This document shows positions 1-13,660 of a stretch of DNA of 64,000 bases, piece after piece. The DNA comes from Anopheles merus (Eukaryota; Arthropoda; Insecta; Diptera; Culicidae): assembly GCF_017562075.2 (NCBI RefSeq), contig NC_054082.1, positions 57,206,136 to 57,270,135 of the forward strand, in the 5' to 3' direction. The stretch's first letter is position 1. Every line of letters starts with the position of its first letter. The notes beneath the pieces are model-generated. The model saw only the letters and a program-made list of their open reading frames with translations. It was not told the origin of the DNA and ran no database searches. The translations under genes were made by a program, and so were the position numbers.

Positions 1-298
1 TTATCGAAATGTGTTACGTGATTTGTTCTTTCGTATTTCGTTCATTTCATATGGCTGATATTTTTTATTGACAACTATTTTTTACTGTTTTGCACTGTGC
101 TTCTGCCATATTGCAATTAGTTATGAAAAAGTATAGAAAGCAACGAATAAAACAACATTTTAAACACTAAACTAAAAACTTGTAGAACAAAGTTTAGGAC
201 ATTAACAGTTGAAGAACTAACTAATTGTGGTTGAGGATATCGAGAAGAAAACTAGCATTTGCATGTTCGCTTTTACAAAACCGCCATAAACAATAAAT

Positions 299-432
299 CT
301 TCTTCTTCTAAGACATAACAACCGTTGTCGGTCACCACTAGTACCGCTGTACCACTATTGGGCTTGGTTTTCAGTGACTTATTGATTTACCCACCCATAG
401 CAGGATGTACCCACAGCCAGTCCTGCGTATAC
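299..432 (-). mobile_element. tRNA-derived SINE, 3' part
   Basis: Minus-strand 3' section (tail AGAAGAAGA, AACAACCGTTGTCGGTC) of the SINE whose full copies are at 4697 and 5471. The tRNA-like head is missing. Confidence 0.8.
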
Positions 433-1847
433 TAATGTACTGAAATAATAAAATTGGAATGTTTTAGGCTTGGGATCGATGTGGTTGGCACTGCCTTGAG
501 CCTAATTGAAACACGTTTCACGCCATATATGTGTAGGTCTTATTTTAACAGTTTTATTAAAAAATTCAGCGTAAGGAGTTTAAAAAATCTACCGTTTTCT
601 GTGTATCTAGAGCATCTTCCTAGTGCATCATATTTACTATGTTTCGTAAACATACCTGTGCCTTTGCAGGCATAAAGTCAATGTAGAAATAGTAGCAGTA
701 CTCTACTAGAATGAAAAAGCAGTCAAATCGTTTGTTGATTTCTGGCCACATTCCGAATGAAGATATTTTTGGTTGTAGAAGCTGTTAAGTTTTTTTTCTT
801 ATGTTATTCTGAACCTTCCGTTTGGGGTTGCTAATCATACAAAATAAATTTTAGGAATAGGTAGCTTAGATGCGTGTTAGCTTTTCTTCTCCTACTCTAC
901 TATGTGACAGGAATGTGGGAAGATAATTCCTATCGCACTCGACGGAACCGGCCAACAGCGGCAAAGCTAAACCAAATGTTAACTGCCCATAGATAAAAAA
1001 AAGTCCTCTAAACGGCGCAAAGCACAAAAGCGGAATGATGATTATTTTTGGATTCGGTAGAAGGCTTCGTGTGTTAGTTGGGGTTTTGGATGGGACTTAC
1101 TTTTGTGTGCGTGCTATCTTCCATGTGGAGTTATTGATGTCGAGCCTGGTATAGCTAACCCACGCTTTACTTTAGAAAAAGGTAAAAATGTATGTTAATC
1201 AGGATTTTTTGACACCAGACATACCAGGGAACCAGGGAACACATACAAATTGCTTAATTAAAATGTTGATTGTGAGCTTAAGTTTCTCAGTCGATGTTCG
1301 CCCATATGCGTATCTGGTGCTTCTATGAAACTGTTTCCTGTAGTTGATTTAGTAATTCGTTTGTAGAAACAGGTAAAATATACCATTACTTTTCGAAAAT
1401 AAAGTTATATTTAAGGTGAAACTAATCACTGCATTATCCTACTCGACTCGGTGGTCTATTGGATAGATTTACCGATTGCTACAAATACGAACGGGTAGGA
1501 TTCCTGTTTTAATCATCCTTTCGTGGCTCTTCCAAAACCTGGTTTACGCATTCTACATTCAGAAGAAGAAGTTTTCCATTTTTTTTGAAGATTAGTCTAT
1601 AGATAGATTGGACACACAAACGTTGTTCTAACCAATCTGACAATCGTTGTCCGGGTTGAAAAGCTGATGATTTAATCAAGTGCATATCACAATAAATAAA
1701 GTAGATAGAAGAACTAAGGATGGGGAATGATGGAAAACTAAAGATAATAGAAGTAAAGTGATACTATTATTTGGTTTCTACCTCATAATAGCAAGACATT
1801 GCTGGAACAAGCAGAAACTTTATTTGAAAACGCAAATGTTTCACGAC

Positions 1848-2000
1848 TTCTTCTTCTATTTGGCGTAACGTCCTATGCGGACATGCCGGCCTATACAGGC
1901 TTTCGAGACTTAATTCATTACCATGTAGCTGGAAAGTCAATCTTTGCTACGGAGGGACGGTCCATTCTGGGCTTGAACCCATGACGGGCATGTTATTGAG
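1848..2000 (-). mobile_element. tRNA-derived SINE, related variant
   Basis: Minus-strand copy with the B-box-like GGGTTCAAGCCC and ACATGCCCGTCATGG, but a different body (GAAAGCCTGTATAGGCCGGC) and an AGAAGAAGAAG tail. A second SINE family sharing the tRNA-like head. Confidence 0.8.
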
Positions 2001-2306
2001 TCTTTCCAGGGCACCGCCCCAATGTTTCACAAATACCTAATTATTTTTCTTTTATAAGCGACTAGTTCTAGTACTAGTAGTAAGCATCTCCCATGATACA
2101 GTAACAGTTAATGTCTGTTTTGTCAGTGCAAAAAGCTTATTGTAATCGAATGTCTATGGTATATTTAAATCAGATATTGACAATCAACAGAGCAATTTGC
2201 TCTGAAATAAATATAATCAAATGTCTAAAAAATATAAGCTTGTTTCTACAAGAATTGTAAAATATATTATTTCTGAATTTGAGTTGCAATTGAGCTTTTT
2301 AAACTA

Positions 2307-2653
2307 CAATGAACCCTCTCTTATTTGAGAGGCGATGGGACTGTCGAATAAGAGGGGTTTTCAAATTACAGAGGTTTAAAGTGAATGAAAGGTCCATACA
2401 AACAAGAAAGAGACAGAACATTTAGTATGCAGCCTTAACTGGTGCTATAGAAAACTGCGAACAGAATCGCTAATTTGAGCATACATCTTTCAATAACCAT
2501 GGCAACACCATACTCAAATAAGAGGGACACAGATTTCAGAGGTTTTCCAAATTAGAGGAACAAAAATGTACTGGAAATCAAGGGACTGTGCAAAATGTTC
2601 AAATAAGAGAGGTTTTTCAAATTGGAGAGGTGTCAAATAGAGAGGGTTCATTG
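2307..2653. mobile_element. Tc1/mariner-like MITE (347 bp)
   Basis: Inverted ends CAATGAACCCTCTCTTATTTGA with TA duplications at 2305-2306 and 2654-2655. A second copy at 15029-15802 and a remnant at 45049-45114 belong to the same family. Confidence 0.93.
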
Positions 2654-4696
2654 TATTAAAATCAATTAGATAGATTAAGGTCATTTGCAAAATACCACAG
2701 CCAAATCTGTTTGAAACATTCTACCAAGTGATAGAACAGATTCAAACTATGATTAGAAATCTTTTAAGCTTAGTAACCCTCTACAGGATGGTGTGACACA
2801 ATAAGTATGTAAGCTGAACAACAATAATATAAAGAAGAAGAAGAAGAAGACTTCGATTATATAAGTTGTTGTATTCAGTTAGGTCATATCAAGAATATTA
2901 ATTAGATTCTCTATTATAAAATTCTAGTAAAGGCTGATCAGCGTTACGTTATATCGGTAGCTTGGATGTTTTCTGTTTAGTTTACATTCATACAATGACG
3001 ACCGCTTTGGTCAAGGTCCTTGAAAGAGAACAGGTCGAAGCGTTTAGAGTAAATTGACAGAAAGCCATGGGAAAATTTTAACAGTTAAAGTGAACATTGT
3101 TTATTTTTAGCGATGGACGTTGCTATGGAGTGAATGAGAGTTTTGTTCAGCATTTTGCATTCATTTCCTGTTAGAATATTTTAAGAATTGGAATCCAATA
3201 TAACATGACTGATACAATCCAAGGATTTCATTTATCATTCGTCGCCGGGTTATAAGTAAAGGACGGTATGCATATTGTACCAGTGTGTGCCGATTGGAAG
3301 TTTCATTTTACTCTCAGTGTTTAATTGAATGTAAATAGGACTTCTTTTCACCTTTTTTTTTAATTTAACCAATATAATCTTTCCAATAGTAAATTCGTCC
3401 ACTTTTCCACGTTAACTATTAGCCGTTTGTTTGTAAACACTTTCTCATAAAACTGTCAAAAGCGAGCTGAAAATGGCAACCTAGCAACGGGCTTTGCATC
3501 GACCTGTTCTCCTTAATAGATCTTGGCTTTGGTTATGGAAAAAGCAACGCCTACTTAGTTTTTAGTGATTGGAAATGTAAAGAGAAGAACGATGCAAATT
3601 ATAGTTAGAGTTCATTTTTTTCCATACATGGGCCTAATTTTTGGTTTACAGGGTTTTGACCGGTATGGTGTCAGGATCATTTAAAGCAGTGCTCTCCAAC
3701 CTTTTTAGGATCGCGAGTCACTTGGCTTTGAAAATACATTTGTCGCGGCCTACCTCAATTGAGCGCGTACATTTTATTGAATTAGTTACAAGGTTTTCAA
3801 TCAAAAAGAAATTTAAAACTTATTCTAGACGTGCTTGTTCAAAATTAAATCTTGATTATGGGAAGAAATTTCATGATATGTATAGTCATTTTCTTTAAAA
3901 AAAAATACCTTTTTTCGAACCACTTCTGTTAATACCACAGACCTAATTCTAACTCCTACATGGGTTTGGAATCAGACCCAGCACCAGATTGAGTTCTGTA
4001 AAATTCCAATATGGTTCAACATAGGTTTGGAATTAGTCCCAGGAGTGGTATTGTATGACCTTCTCTTAACGAAATCTTTGGAATTTAAAATCACATGCGT
4101 TGTTTTTTTTTTAATCCGTTGCACGCATCCTTAGGCTATTAAAACACCAGAAATTACACCTGTTTTCACCTTCCTTTGAATATCTAACCAGTGGCTATGG
4201 ATCGCAATCCATGATAATGGTCAACTACGACTGAATCGTTTTCAACTACGTTTGGATTTCGCAGTAGCTACGCAAATTTCATTGCATCGTTCCGTTTATT
4301 CAGTGACCGTTCGGTTTTCTATATAACAGACGATTTGTAAAGCAACAATTTCATGTTATTCTATGCTTTAATTCTATTGAAAACATGTGTTGAAAACCCA
4401 TATTTAAACGATGAATAACATTAAATGTCAAGGTGATCATAGGTGATCAAGAGTCATGCGTATGGATTCAAATAATTTAGACATTTAAAATAATAACCAT
4501 TTAATTTTTAAACAAGGGCAGATTTAACAGTACACAAACTAAGCGGTGGCGTGGAGAAATAAAGAAAACTATTAAATTCTCTGTATTAGAATACCTCATC
4601 GAACTTCTTGCTCTTAACTTAAGAAAGGCCTATAATCTTGTGGCCGCTAAGGGCTTCCTCTCGTGTTAATCCGACACTACGTTTCAGAACTTATCT

Positions 4697-4906
4697 TCTT
4701 CTTCTTTGGCACATCAACCGCTGTCGGTCAAGGCCTGCCTGTACCCACTAGTGAAGTGAGCTTGGCTTTCAGTGACTTATTGTTACCATAGCAGAATAGT
4801 CAGTCCTACGTATGGGGGCTCGGTCTATTCGGGACTTGAACCCATGACGGGCATGTTGTTACGTCGTACGAGTTGACGACTGTACCACCAGACCGGCCCT
4901 GCCTTA
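4697..4906 (-). mobile_element. tRNA-derived SINE (SINE200-like), full length
   Basis: About 210 bp on the minus strand: A-box TGGTACAGTCG, B-box GGGTTCAAGTCCC, body, and an AAGAAGAAGAA tail. These are RNA polymerase III promoter boxes inherited from a tRNA. Confidence 0.88.
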
Positions 4907-5470
4907 TTATCGGCCCTTCAGAACTTATACCATATGTTAAATATGTTTTGTAACAAATGATGGAAGTGAATTGTGAAGTTAATTGAATCTTATGCACAGG
5001 TATGAAACAAAAAAATAGTATTGGCCTAGTTTAAAATAGTAAATAAAAAATAGTGAACGAATAATTTGGATTTTTTCTCCGATAATCGAAGCTTCAGTTT
5101 TCTTCATGTCGCGTGTTTTATCCTTATAGCTTTATCAGTCTCACAATAAAAAAAATGCACAAACCCATAATGAAATAATGACAAAAAGTTTTATCCCCTT
5201 TTGCAAACCGTTGCATTACATAAAAGATGGTGTGCAAAATGTGTCATTATCTATGTTTTATCTCCTTTCCCCTTCCCCAAACAACGATTGAATCGAAACG
5301 GAGAACAAAAGCACAGCCCGAGTCTCACTCGGGCAAATCACTGAAAGGGTTAATATGTATGGATTAAAATGTCTAGCATAATCATGGTTTACTTTTCTTC
5401 ATTATATCATTTTATTGTTGGATGTTGGAGTAAACATATCAAGTGTTTGGTATCCTCCTTTTATACTCAA

Positions 5471-5684
5471 AGCCGGTCTCATGGTAAACTCGTCAACTCG
5501 TACGACTTAACAACATGCCCGTCATGGGTTCGATCTCCAAATAGACCGTGCCGCCATACGTAGGACTGACTATTCTACTATGGGGGGTTGCCCTACCCAA
5601 AAGACATTGAAAGCCGCCAACCACACAAGTGATACAGGCAGGCTTTGACCGACAACGGTTGTTGAGCCAAAAAGAAGAAGAAAA
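5471..5684 (+). mobile_element. tRNA-derived SINE (SINE200-like), full length
   Basis: Plus-strand copy with the A-box in a degraded form, B-box GGGTTCGATCTCC, shared body (CCATACGTAGGACTGACTAT) and an AAGAAGAAG tail. Opposite orientation to the copy at 4697. Confidence 0.88.
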
Positions 5685-7039
5685 ATTATACTCATGCAAC
5701 TGTATGCATATTAAATGGAAAACATTGGCTCCGTAGGATGCTTGTTTTCGATGTTTGTTGTCATGGAAACTCATTCGTGCTAGAGTAAGAATATGCGTTT
5801 TGATTATCTTTGCTGTAACCAAATCCCTGGAATAGGACGATTCGTATGATCGTCATTTCAGTATTGCCTCAATCCAGCGACGATGATTAATGTTTTAGTT
5901 TACGGCGAATGAAACCGCCCGAAGTGCTATTCGACTGATACAGAAAACAGGCTTACATCTTTGCCGGTGACCAATAACTTGCCCCAACCGAAATGAGGAC
6001 CACGAACCGTCTTTTTCCACCAGCAGATCGACACGGACCATTACCTGTTATTTCTGCGTGTTAACGTAGCACAAATGAAGCGGTTAAAGTAAAAAGACCA
6101 TCACAAGTTAACGCTTCCCTTGTACCTCGAACGTGGGTTTCACGATTCTTCCTCACTATTTCCGGTATGAGTCCCTGGCGTTAATCTATGCCGTTGTGAA
6201 AAGCTAAAAAAAATCAGGCGAATAGTATACTGTTTTCTTATGACTTTCTCTGCAGAACAGAGTTTTACAATAATGGAATCAAATAGCGGATTACAGAGAT
6301 CACTTGTTGAAATTCCTAATTCGACATTTTCTGGTAAATTAAGTCTTTAGTGACCAGTTTTCGTAGGGCAGGGATTGTGAGTAAAATCCATTTTTTAGTA
6401 TAATTGATTAATTTATCTATTTTTTAGGAATTAATTTAACCATTTAGACGTTTATTTTTTTTTTCGATTGGTGAAATATGTATCATCTAATTTCTTCTAG
6501 CTCAAATAGTAGCAAGTAGTGGAATATGAATTTACGTTATTGGTTAATGATAATAACATATCTAATTTTCAATATGTTCTGTCCATCAACATCAACCGAA
6601 TACATGGCATAGACTATACGGTTTAATTGAAAATAACATTTGAAGACGATCATTCAACCGCTGTTTGAAAAAGCAAAATACCGCACTGTGGTACCTCTTC
6701 CACTGCTATCCAGCTGTAAGAAAGGAGTGAGCGATCAATAAATTATTAATTTGACATCTGTTATTCCAGCAATTCCAAGTGATCGATCAAGTTTATCGGC
6801 CTCGGCCGTCAAGCTCACCAACAATTCTCCGCTCCTACAGTTTCTTCTCGTGTATCTCTATTTTTTGACCCTTATGAGGAGCGTTGGTCAGGATTAAGAG
6901 CTTTTCCATCCAATCAATCTTCTCCGGTTTAACCAGCAGACCACATTGAAGATTACATCGTGGATCTGCGTTGCGACTTTAGGGAGGAGCGACGATCTAC
7001 TTGATTGTTAAAATCACTCTTTTAGAAAACGTCCTGACC

Positions 7040-7071
7040 ATGGGTATCCAGAAGTATTCAGTGATTGGTAT
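7040..7071 (+). CDS. ci: Candidate first coding exon of ci
   Basis: The first visible ci exon needs an upstream exon ending with two bases of a codon. Here ACCATGG, a good start context, opens ten codons plus two bases (MGIQKYSVIG then AT) and is followed at once by the strong donor GTGAGT. Joining to 19159 gives an isoleucine and keeps the frame into LASNANFAELQFLSARRAA, the start of the conserved Ci N-terminus. The resulting intron would be 12.1 kb, which is plausible for this gene. The peptide itself is not recognisable, so this is inference from splice phase and start context only; other short exons upstream or outside the window could serve instead. Confidence 0.3.
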
Positions 7072-7649
7072 GTGAGTAAGGGCGTGCACGCCTTTTTCAA
7101 CTTTTGGTTAGCATCTTGAGCGATTTCTTTAGGTAACATTCGCTTAGCTTGCTAGAGTCCCGCTCGATCGATTTGCCACGGCTGAAGATCATTAAATTCG
7201 AGAAAAATCTGCATCCCAATGATCGCTTCATCATTTGATGACGTTAAAACGATGCGCTGATATCTACATGTAGAATGAACAACATAAATATAGTGTTGAA
7301 ACAGGGCCATTACGGGTTTTAATTATATCAGGTATGATGTTGATTTAAGAAGTTGTATTCGTATTATTTGAAATAATGTTTCCATTTATTTGAAATAATA
7401 TAATATTTTCAATCGGAAGATATTATTATCGACTAATACATTTGAGGTCGTAAACGACATTATTAACATAATTTAGTTAAATTGTTGTATCACAGTGTAG
7501 CCGGCAAAAGCATCATTAAAGATTTTGAATGTGTTAACCTGCAAGGATGTTTTGATTTTTTAATATGACCGCAAGGTTTTTACGACATGCGATTTTTATT
7601 TCTCTTAGACTGTCTATTAAAAAAACGTGATAAAGTCGTTTTATAGTCC

Positions 7650-7772
7650 AACGTAACATCATGCCCATGCTCGTCATGAGTTCAAGCCCCGCATGGACCA
7701 ATGATAATTGCTTCCATTAGTGGTAAATGCAGGCCTAGACCGACAGCAATTATTGGGCCAAAGAAGAATAAA
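7650..7772 (+). mobile_element. tRNA-derived SINE, truncated and diverged
   Basis: Head fragment with CAACATCATGCCC and the 3' part CAGGCCTAGACCGACAGCAA, lacking the middle. Confidence 0.75.
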
Positions 7773-10700
7773 GTTGGGCTGTCTATTGAATGCGGAAAGT
7801 ACTAACGATTCAATAATATTGAAATAGAAACACCACATGGCAGAATCAACTGGATTGAATGGAACGTAACCAAGAATCAAAGAAAAAGAAAATCAAAACA
7901 GTGTTCTTTGCTAGTACCATTCATACACAATTCTACCCAAGAAGAACAGCAATTAATGACCAAAGATGAAAAAGAGGAAATGAAAGAGAACGATATCTTT
8001 TTTTTTAATTCCTGACAACTTATTCAAATTGATTAACTCGTATATGTAAATTAAATCTTTTCGAGAGTGCATTTTTATGACATTGGTCATTGGACATTGG
8101 TTTTGGATACGCCTAGTAGTTTTTTTTGTTCGTTTTATACCATTGCTTACGGCACGTTTGACGTTTCCTTTCCTTTTTAATTTCTTTTTTTTTAAATATA
8201 AAGTAAAGAGTAAAATATAGTTTAAATATGTTACATCAATAGAAAAAATTAAAGTTGTATTCATTAACTATGATACATTTATGGTGTGCATCAATTGATC
8301 AGAAATAGATGTTTTAAATTACATTTATCATACAAAGTTGATATTTTTCGAGTTTTCTATGTTTACTCCTGGTTTAATAATTTAGCCCCTTTCCTCCCGC
8401 TACGATTGTTGGGCCAAACAAGAACAATAAAATTAAAGTAAATTATAAATTGACTTCTTTTGATATTTTGAAAGTGAATGAAGAGAATGAAATAAATTAT
8501 CAGACAAATATTCATATATGGAACATTCGAAATTTACCCACAATTACTAGTACGTAAAACATCACACACCATCGTTTTCCAGACATTTTCCGTTTGGTCG
8601 CAATTGTTTAGCGTGTTATTTGTCAAACTAAAACAAACCATGTGAGCGAACGGTGCACGATGATAGTTGCAAAGGGCAGACAGAACCCTTCCGGCAGGAT
8701 GGAGACATTTCAGCCTGGTGCTCATCCGGGAGCCGAATACGGAATTAAACAGAACTTCTAATTGGGCGGAAAAAGTAATGGGACGGCGCCGTAAAATGCG
8801 GTTGTTGTTGTGTTCGTCAGTTTGAAGGAGTTATTTTTGATTTCCGATCCATTTGACAGTGTATCCCACTGTACGTTTTCGAAAGGGGTAGTTTGTAGCT
8901 CACCATGGGAACTGAGAGATATCATCCATTGAAAAGACAGGACCAGTCTCATTGATCGCGAGAGCTCGATTAGCTGCCTCTCTTCTCCAAACTCGGCATC
9001 GAAAAGGTCGATAACACCGGAAACATACGTTTATCAGGCTTAAAAAAAGATGCAAGATCGAGGCATTTGTGACGTTATACGTGGTTGGATTTTTTTTTAA
9101 TATTTTGATTCGCATCCAACACAGAATGTTCCGAATCACAAAGTTGTATCAGTATACGATATTTGAGAGAACTAATATCGAGTTATCATACACGGAAATG
9201 TGACACGGAATTTCAAAATTTTAACGTAAACGTAAAAAAACATCTAATTAAAGTGAGAACTCCTGCTTCCAGAATCTAATGTAGGACCATGAACGAATTA
9301 TTATCCATTTGTCGTCTTTGAAATTTGCAGAAGCTCATAAGCAATCGGTATAGCCCTAATGAATACGCACTGAACCGTATAATAGCGTTCTATCAGAAAT
9401 GCAATTCGCTGGAAGGATGTGTTGAAGTTTTTATGTATGTAACAGTGTCTGAGCATGTATCATGAAATGTGCAGCTCTGGCTGGAACGGGGAACGACTAA
9501 ACGAAACTGATCATATAAATCGCAATAATAATAAATCAGATAATTTCTGTTTTGGTCACATTACCACGACACTACAGTCAACTTGTAGCGGGATCGAGTT
9601 GAACCGAGTCTGTGGCAGATCTTGCCGCGAATGAGTACGGTAGTTTGCATTTTCTTCGTCTTCTCGTCAGGCAAAGCAGCAAAGACCCAGGGGAACTTTT
9701 GCAATAAATTGATCTTCGCATGGTGTTTAGTACGGTGAGGTAAAGATGGGCGACATAGATGGAAAGGGGAACGCCAGTGCATACGCGAGCGTGTCCGAGC
9801 AGATTGCAAAGACTGGTCTGCCGAAAGCATCGTATGATTCCGGGCGTAAGGCTTTGGTGCGGAAGTGTGTCGTAGACTTTTGCTGTCGTCTGCTGCCTTG
9901 ATATCATACACACTAGAAGGGCAAGAGTGTGCGGCAGCGCGAATGAAAGACAGAGTGAATTGATGTGCTCTTTATTTGCTTTCATTATTTGCATCAATTC
10001 GTGCTACGTTCGTTGGTCGGAAATCTGCATCAACATTACAATCAGACGTCGGTTTGGATGGAATATATACCACTGCAATACCATATCGAATCGAAGCTCG
10101 TATCATGGTCTATGCATATCCGTCGTAGTTTCTAAATCAAAGGAACGAACGGATGAAATGAACGCCGTGCTGGATAATAAGATCTGCCACTTGTGATAAT
10201 AGTCATCCGCGGTCTTTGCCACCACGTGCCAACGAATCCGGCCGCAGACCGTCAATCTCACTATCTACCTTAATGCTGTTCTTAATACAATTTAAAGAAA
10301 AAAATAAATAAATCGTTCTTCACATTGTGTGTAACAAACCCTTTGACGCTTCCAAGGAAAAAAACACAGCATTGCTTAAAACATGTATGCTCGAGTTCAG
10401 CGCGTTTTAAAAGCGCACCCAAAGCAATTGTAATTAATCGATTATTAGACGAAAACCGCCAGCAGTAACATGAACGCGCTCAATAGTGTGTCATGCTCAC
10501 TGGAGTTAAAACGACAAAAGCTAGTAAAAAATAAGCTTCGTTCGTTATAGCATGTCTACCTTTCACAGTTGTAGCTTAGTTGAACTTACAGAAAAACACG
10601 TTTCAAGAGCTTCACATAGGGTGGATGGAATATATGGAGTTGATTTAAATGTTACACACTTTCCGGAACAATTTACGTAAGAATAACCTGTATTATGAAC

Positions 10701-11290
10701 TTGCTGTCATTAAAGTAACTGTTTTTTTATTTATCTTACTGTATCTATTTTACACTTATCAAACTCAGCCAAGTGATCTCACATTACTGTTGCTGTCGTA
10801 GGCACACAGAAAACAAACGAGTGAATTGCTAGACGACAAATGAAATTTAATCTATCCGTCATGTTGGATCTTTGAAACTCTATCAGCACGCGGGTAGGAG
10901 GCATAAATAATGGACACGGTGAGTCAGAGCATGTATCACACGTTTTTCATACAAAAGGCGGTAAGAAAAACGTCCACGACGGTGGTTAACCGCGAATAAG
11001 TCAGTACCGTAGGGAGCAAAAGACTAACTAGCGCCAAATCAAGACACCCATTTCAACACCTCGTTTGAACCACTCTATCGTAAATAGGATGTGTCGATGG
11101 TGGCGATGATAGCTTGCTATCCTGTATTCTGACACAAGATACACAGTAAAAAACCAATCATATTGCCGAACCGTAAACCGCTATTGTTTCCGAACATTCT
11201 GCAATGAACGGAATAATGAAATTGAATAATCGACGATGGGAAAAATCGGAACCTGATTTTTGTAGCCCATATGGACGGCGATGATCGTGT

Positions 11291-11482
11291 GTCTGCCGGT
11301 CTCGTGGTATAGTCGTCAACTCGTACGACTTAACAACATGCCCGTCATGGCTTCAAGACCCGATGTCCGCATATGTAGGGCTGACTATCCTGCTATGGGT
11401 AATCAATAGAGCAAGCCCGTTAGTGGTATACGCAGGCCTACACCGACAATGGTTGTTGTGCCAAAGATTCTTCTTTCGAGTG
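11291..11482 (+). mobile_element. tRNA-derived SINE (SINE200-like)
   Basis: Plus-strand, nearly full: TGGTATAGTCGTCAACTCGT, ACATGCCCGTCATGG, GGGCTGACTATCCTGC and the 3' CCAAAGATTCTTC end. Confidence 0.87.
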
Positions 11483-13592
11483 TCTAACCACAGTCCCCCA
11501 CAGTAAAGGTAACAGTTTAGCTTGTGTATGAGATAGTACATTTAAGTAAATAAACATACATGGTCATCGTTTTCATTTTGAGCGATGTATTGGCATTGGA
11601 GAAGATAGATATTCGTTTGTTTCCTTTGCTTATTTTGGGTAAAATGATGTCAAAAAAGGCTAATAAAATAATAAATAAACTACGCCTTTCTACAGAAACT
11701 TTCATATAGGTTAAATATCAAATGGTGGAAATATTTTACTCCGATGATCGAATAATACATGAAGGAATGCTTACAATACGAATATGTACCAGCTTCTACC
11801 GATGAAAATCGACATGAATCGATTGAAATTTTATAATTTAATTTATGTGATCATTAGTTGAGTAAACATTCACAAAGTATTGTTGTAAGTTTGCACAGTT
11901 TGATTGCATGCAAGGAATCGGTAACCGAGAGAAAAAACAAGAAATCAAAGAAAGTAACTTGGCTGAGTTCAAGAAGATATGTGTTACAAATTGACTCTTT
12001 TTTCCACACGATGTAGTGGCTTTTGCGGCTACGGTTATAACCAAAGGTGCCTTTAAACGAAAGAAAGCACATGATCTTGAAAAAAGAATCAAATTACCTA
12101 CTTCAAAGCACTTTTTTTAGCATTACAGCTTCAATATGAGCGATCAGTGAGATAATTGCTCAGAGCATATTAGTTTCGATGATACGCATATGGTAATTGT
12201 TGGCCCATTATTACTTAATTTCTTCCATTATCGTGTGATATCTATTTAACTATAATTTAATATTAATAGTGTGATCTCAAGAACAGAGACGTTAGATGGT
12301 TGGGACGTTTTACCCTGCACTATGTCTAGAGTGTTTGCTCGTTCATAGTCATATATGCGCTGCACCAAGAAAATAAAAGGCAAACGCTGGTAGCATATGT
12401 AGATATGATTCGTTGCACCAACTCATTAGATCATTTGTATTATATGAATGTTTTCTCCTAGAGTACACTATTTCAATCAATGGGATATAGACGACCGCAA
12501 CACAATTCCAAAAAAATCTCTCATCCTAAAAAGACACTCGATAGCCGTCAACGATGTTGTCGTCATGTGCGGATGTTGTTGCACCGTGAATGTTTTTTTT
12601 TTTCTTACCTCACATCATCACCCTGTTTGGTTGGCCAACATAAAGTACAGGCTAGAACACACACACACGCACACACAAATACACACAAACATCATGGCCA
12701 GTGTAAAAAATCAAGACAGCAGCGACAAGCAAACGCACTCTCCAGACAATTTATTATGCGCGTGGTATGGAATGCGCGCACAGGCATGATTTCGATAGAG
12801 AGTTTGTAGGTTGAAATGTCGCTGAAGGTTTTTCTGCGCCCTTTTCGCGCATGAGTCCTGCAGACTGAGGACGTCTCTGATTAACCACCATCGCAACTCC
12901 CCACACAGAAAGTGGTCCAATGTCGTTTGGAGGTGTAATTTATGTTCTGTTGGTAGTTTCGCGTAGTCTTGGCAAGAGTGACATATTCAACAAGAACAAC
13001 GAACAAGCGTATTTAAACAACTTCACAAATGGCCTTGTGTGCCCTTCGATTAGATCAGCCGGAGGAAATGGGAGTACGTAGTACAATTGTCGTACATACT
13101 GTTGCCAAATACGATGGTCATTGTCTGACGATCGTTTGTTTCACTAATTATTGTTCTTCTGTATGTGTATCTACCGTTTATCGTCGTATGTAGTACTATG
13201 TACCCTGTAATTTAGACGATTACCTAAATAAATCAACTTCGTGACTCTTCGCAGTACAGTCGATTGCACTCGTAACGGTTATTTGTTTTTTAGCTGTGTC
13301 CCGTCCTTTCACTCTTGATGGTTCTCTTTAAAATCTTCTCTTTAAAAAAAACAGTACTCTTGCAGTATCTGTGTCACTAACAGAAGCCAGCCATAAAGGG
13401 CCAAGTAAGTGATTTGCTAGAAGATGGTAATTTTACGAGGCTCACATTTTTGTAAAATTTTTATGCATTGATCATACAAAAGCCTAAATGTCCGAACCTT
13501 TCGTTTCGTAAATATGTTATTTGTTTGTTAAGATCATGCTTACTCCTCATACTTAGCATTTCAAAATCTAAAATCATAAATATTGATCACTT

Positions 13593-13660
13593 GGGCGGTC
13601 CCGTGGTACAGTCGTTAACTCGTACGACTCAACAACATACTTATAATGGGTTCAAGCCTC
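13593..13660 (+). mobile_element. tRNA-derived SINE, head only
   Basis: GTCCCGTGGTACAGTCGTTA through GGGTTCAAGCC, then unrelated sequence. A 3'-truncated copy with both pol III boxes. Confidence 0.82.

Larger units (their letters stand above)
1..7039. other. Spacer with transposon fragments, no gene recognised
   Basis: Apart from the SINEs and the MITE at 2307-2653 I find no coding region, RNA gene or repeat I can name. A hAT-style end (CAGTGCTCTCCAACCTTTTT) occurs at about 3690 without a detectable partner. A GAA run lies near 2830. Confidence 0.6.

Noticed and set aside
3690..3735. Possible hAT element start CAGTGCTCTCCAACCTTTTT
   Set aside because: The sequence looks like a hAT end but I find no inverted partner or 8-bp duplication within the next few kilobases.
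4806..5563. Short tRNA-like segments with A and B boxes
   Set aside because: They lack a cloverleaf and mature tRNA ends and continue into shared SINE bodies, so they are SINE heads, not tRNA genes.
9561..9997. Two overlapping minus-strand frames of 116 and 139 codons
   Set aside because: No domain, no signal peptide, no splice support and no family resemblance; probably chance in a local GC-richer patch.
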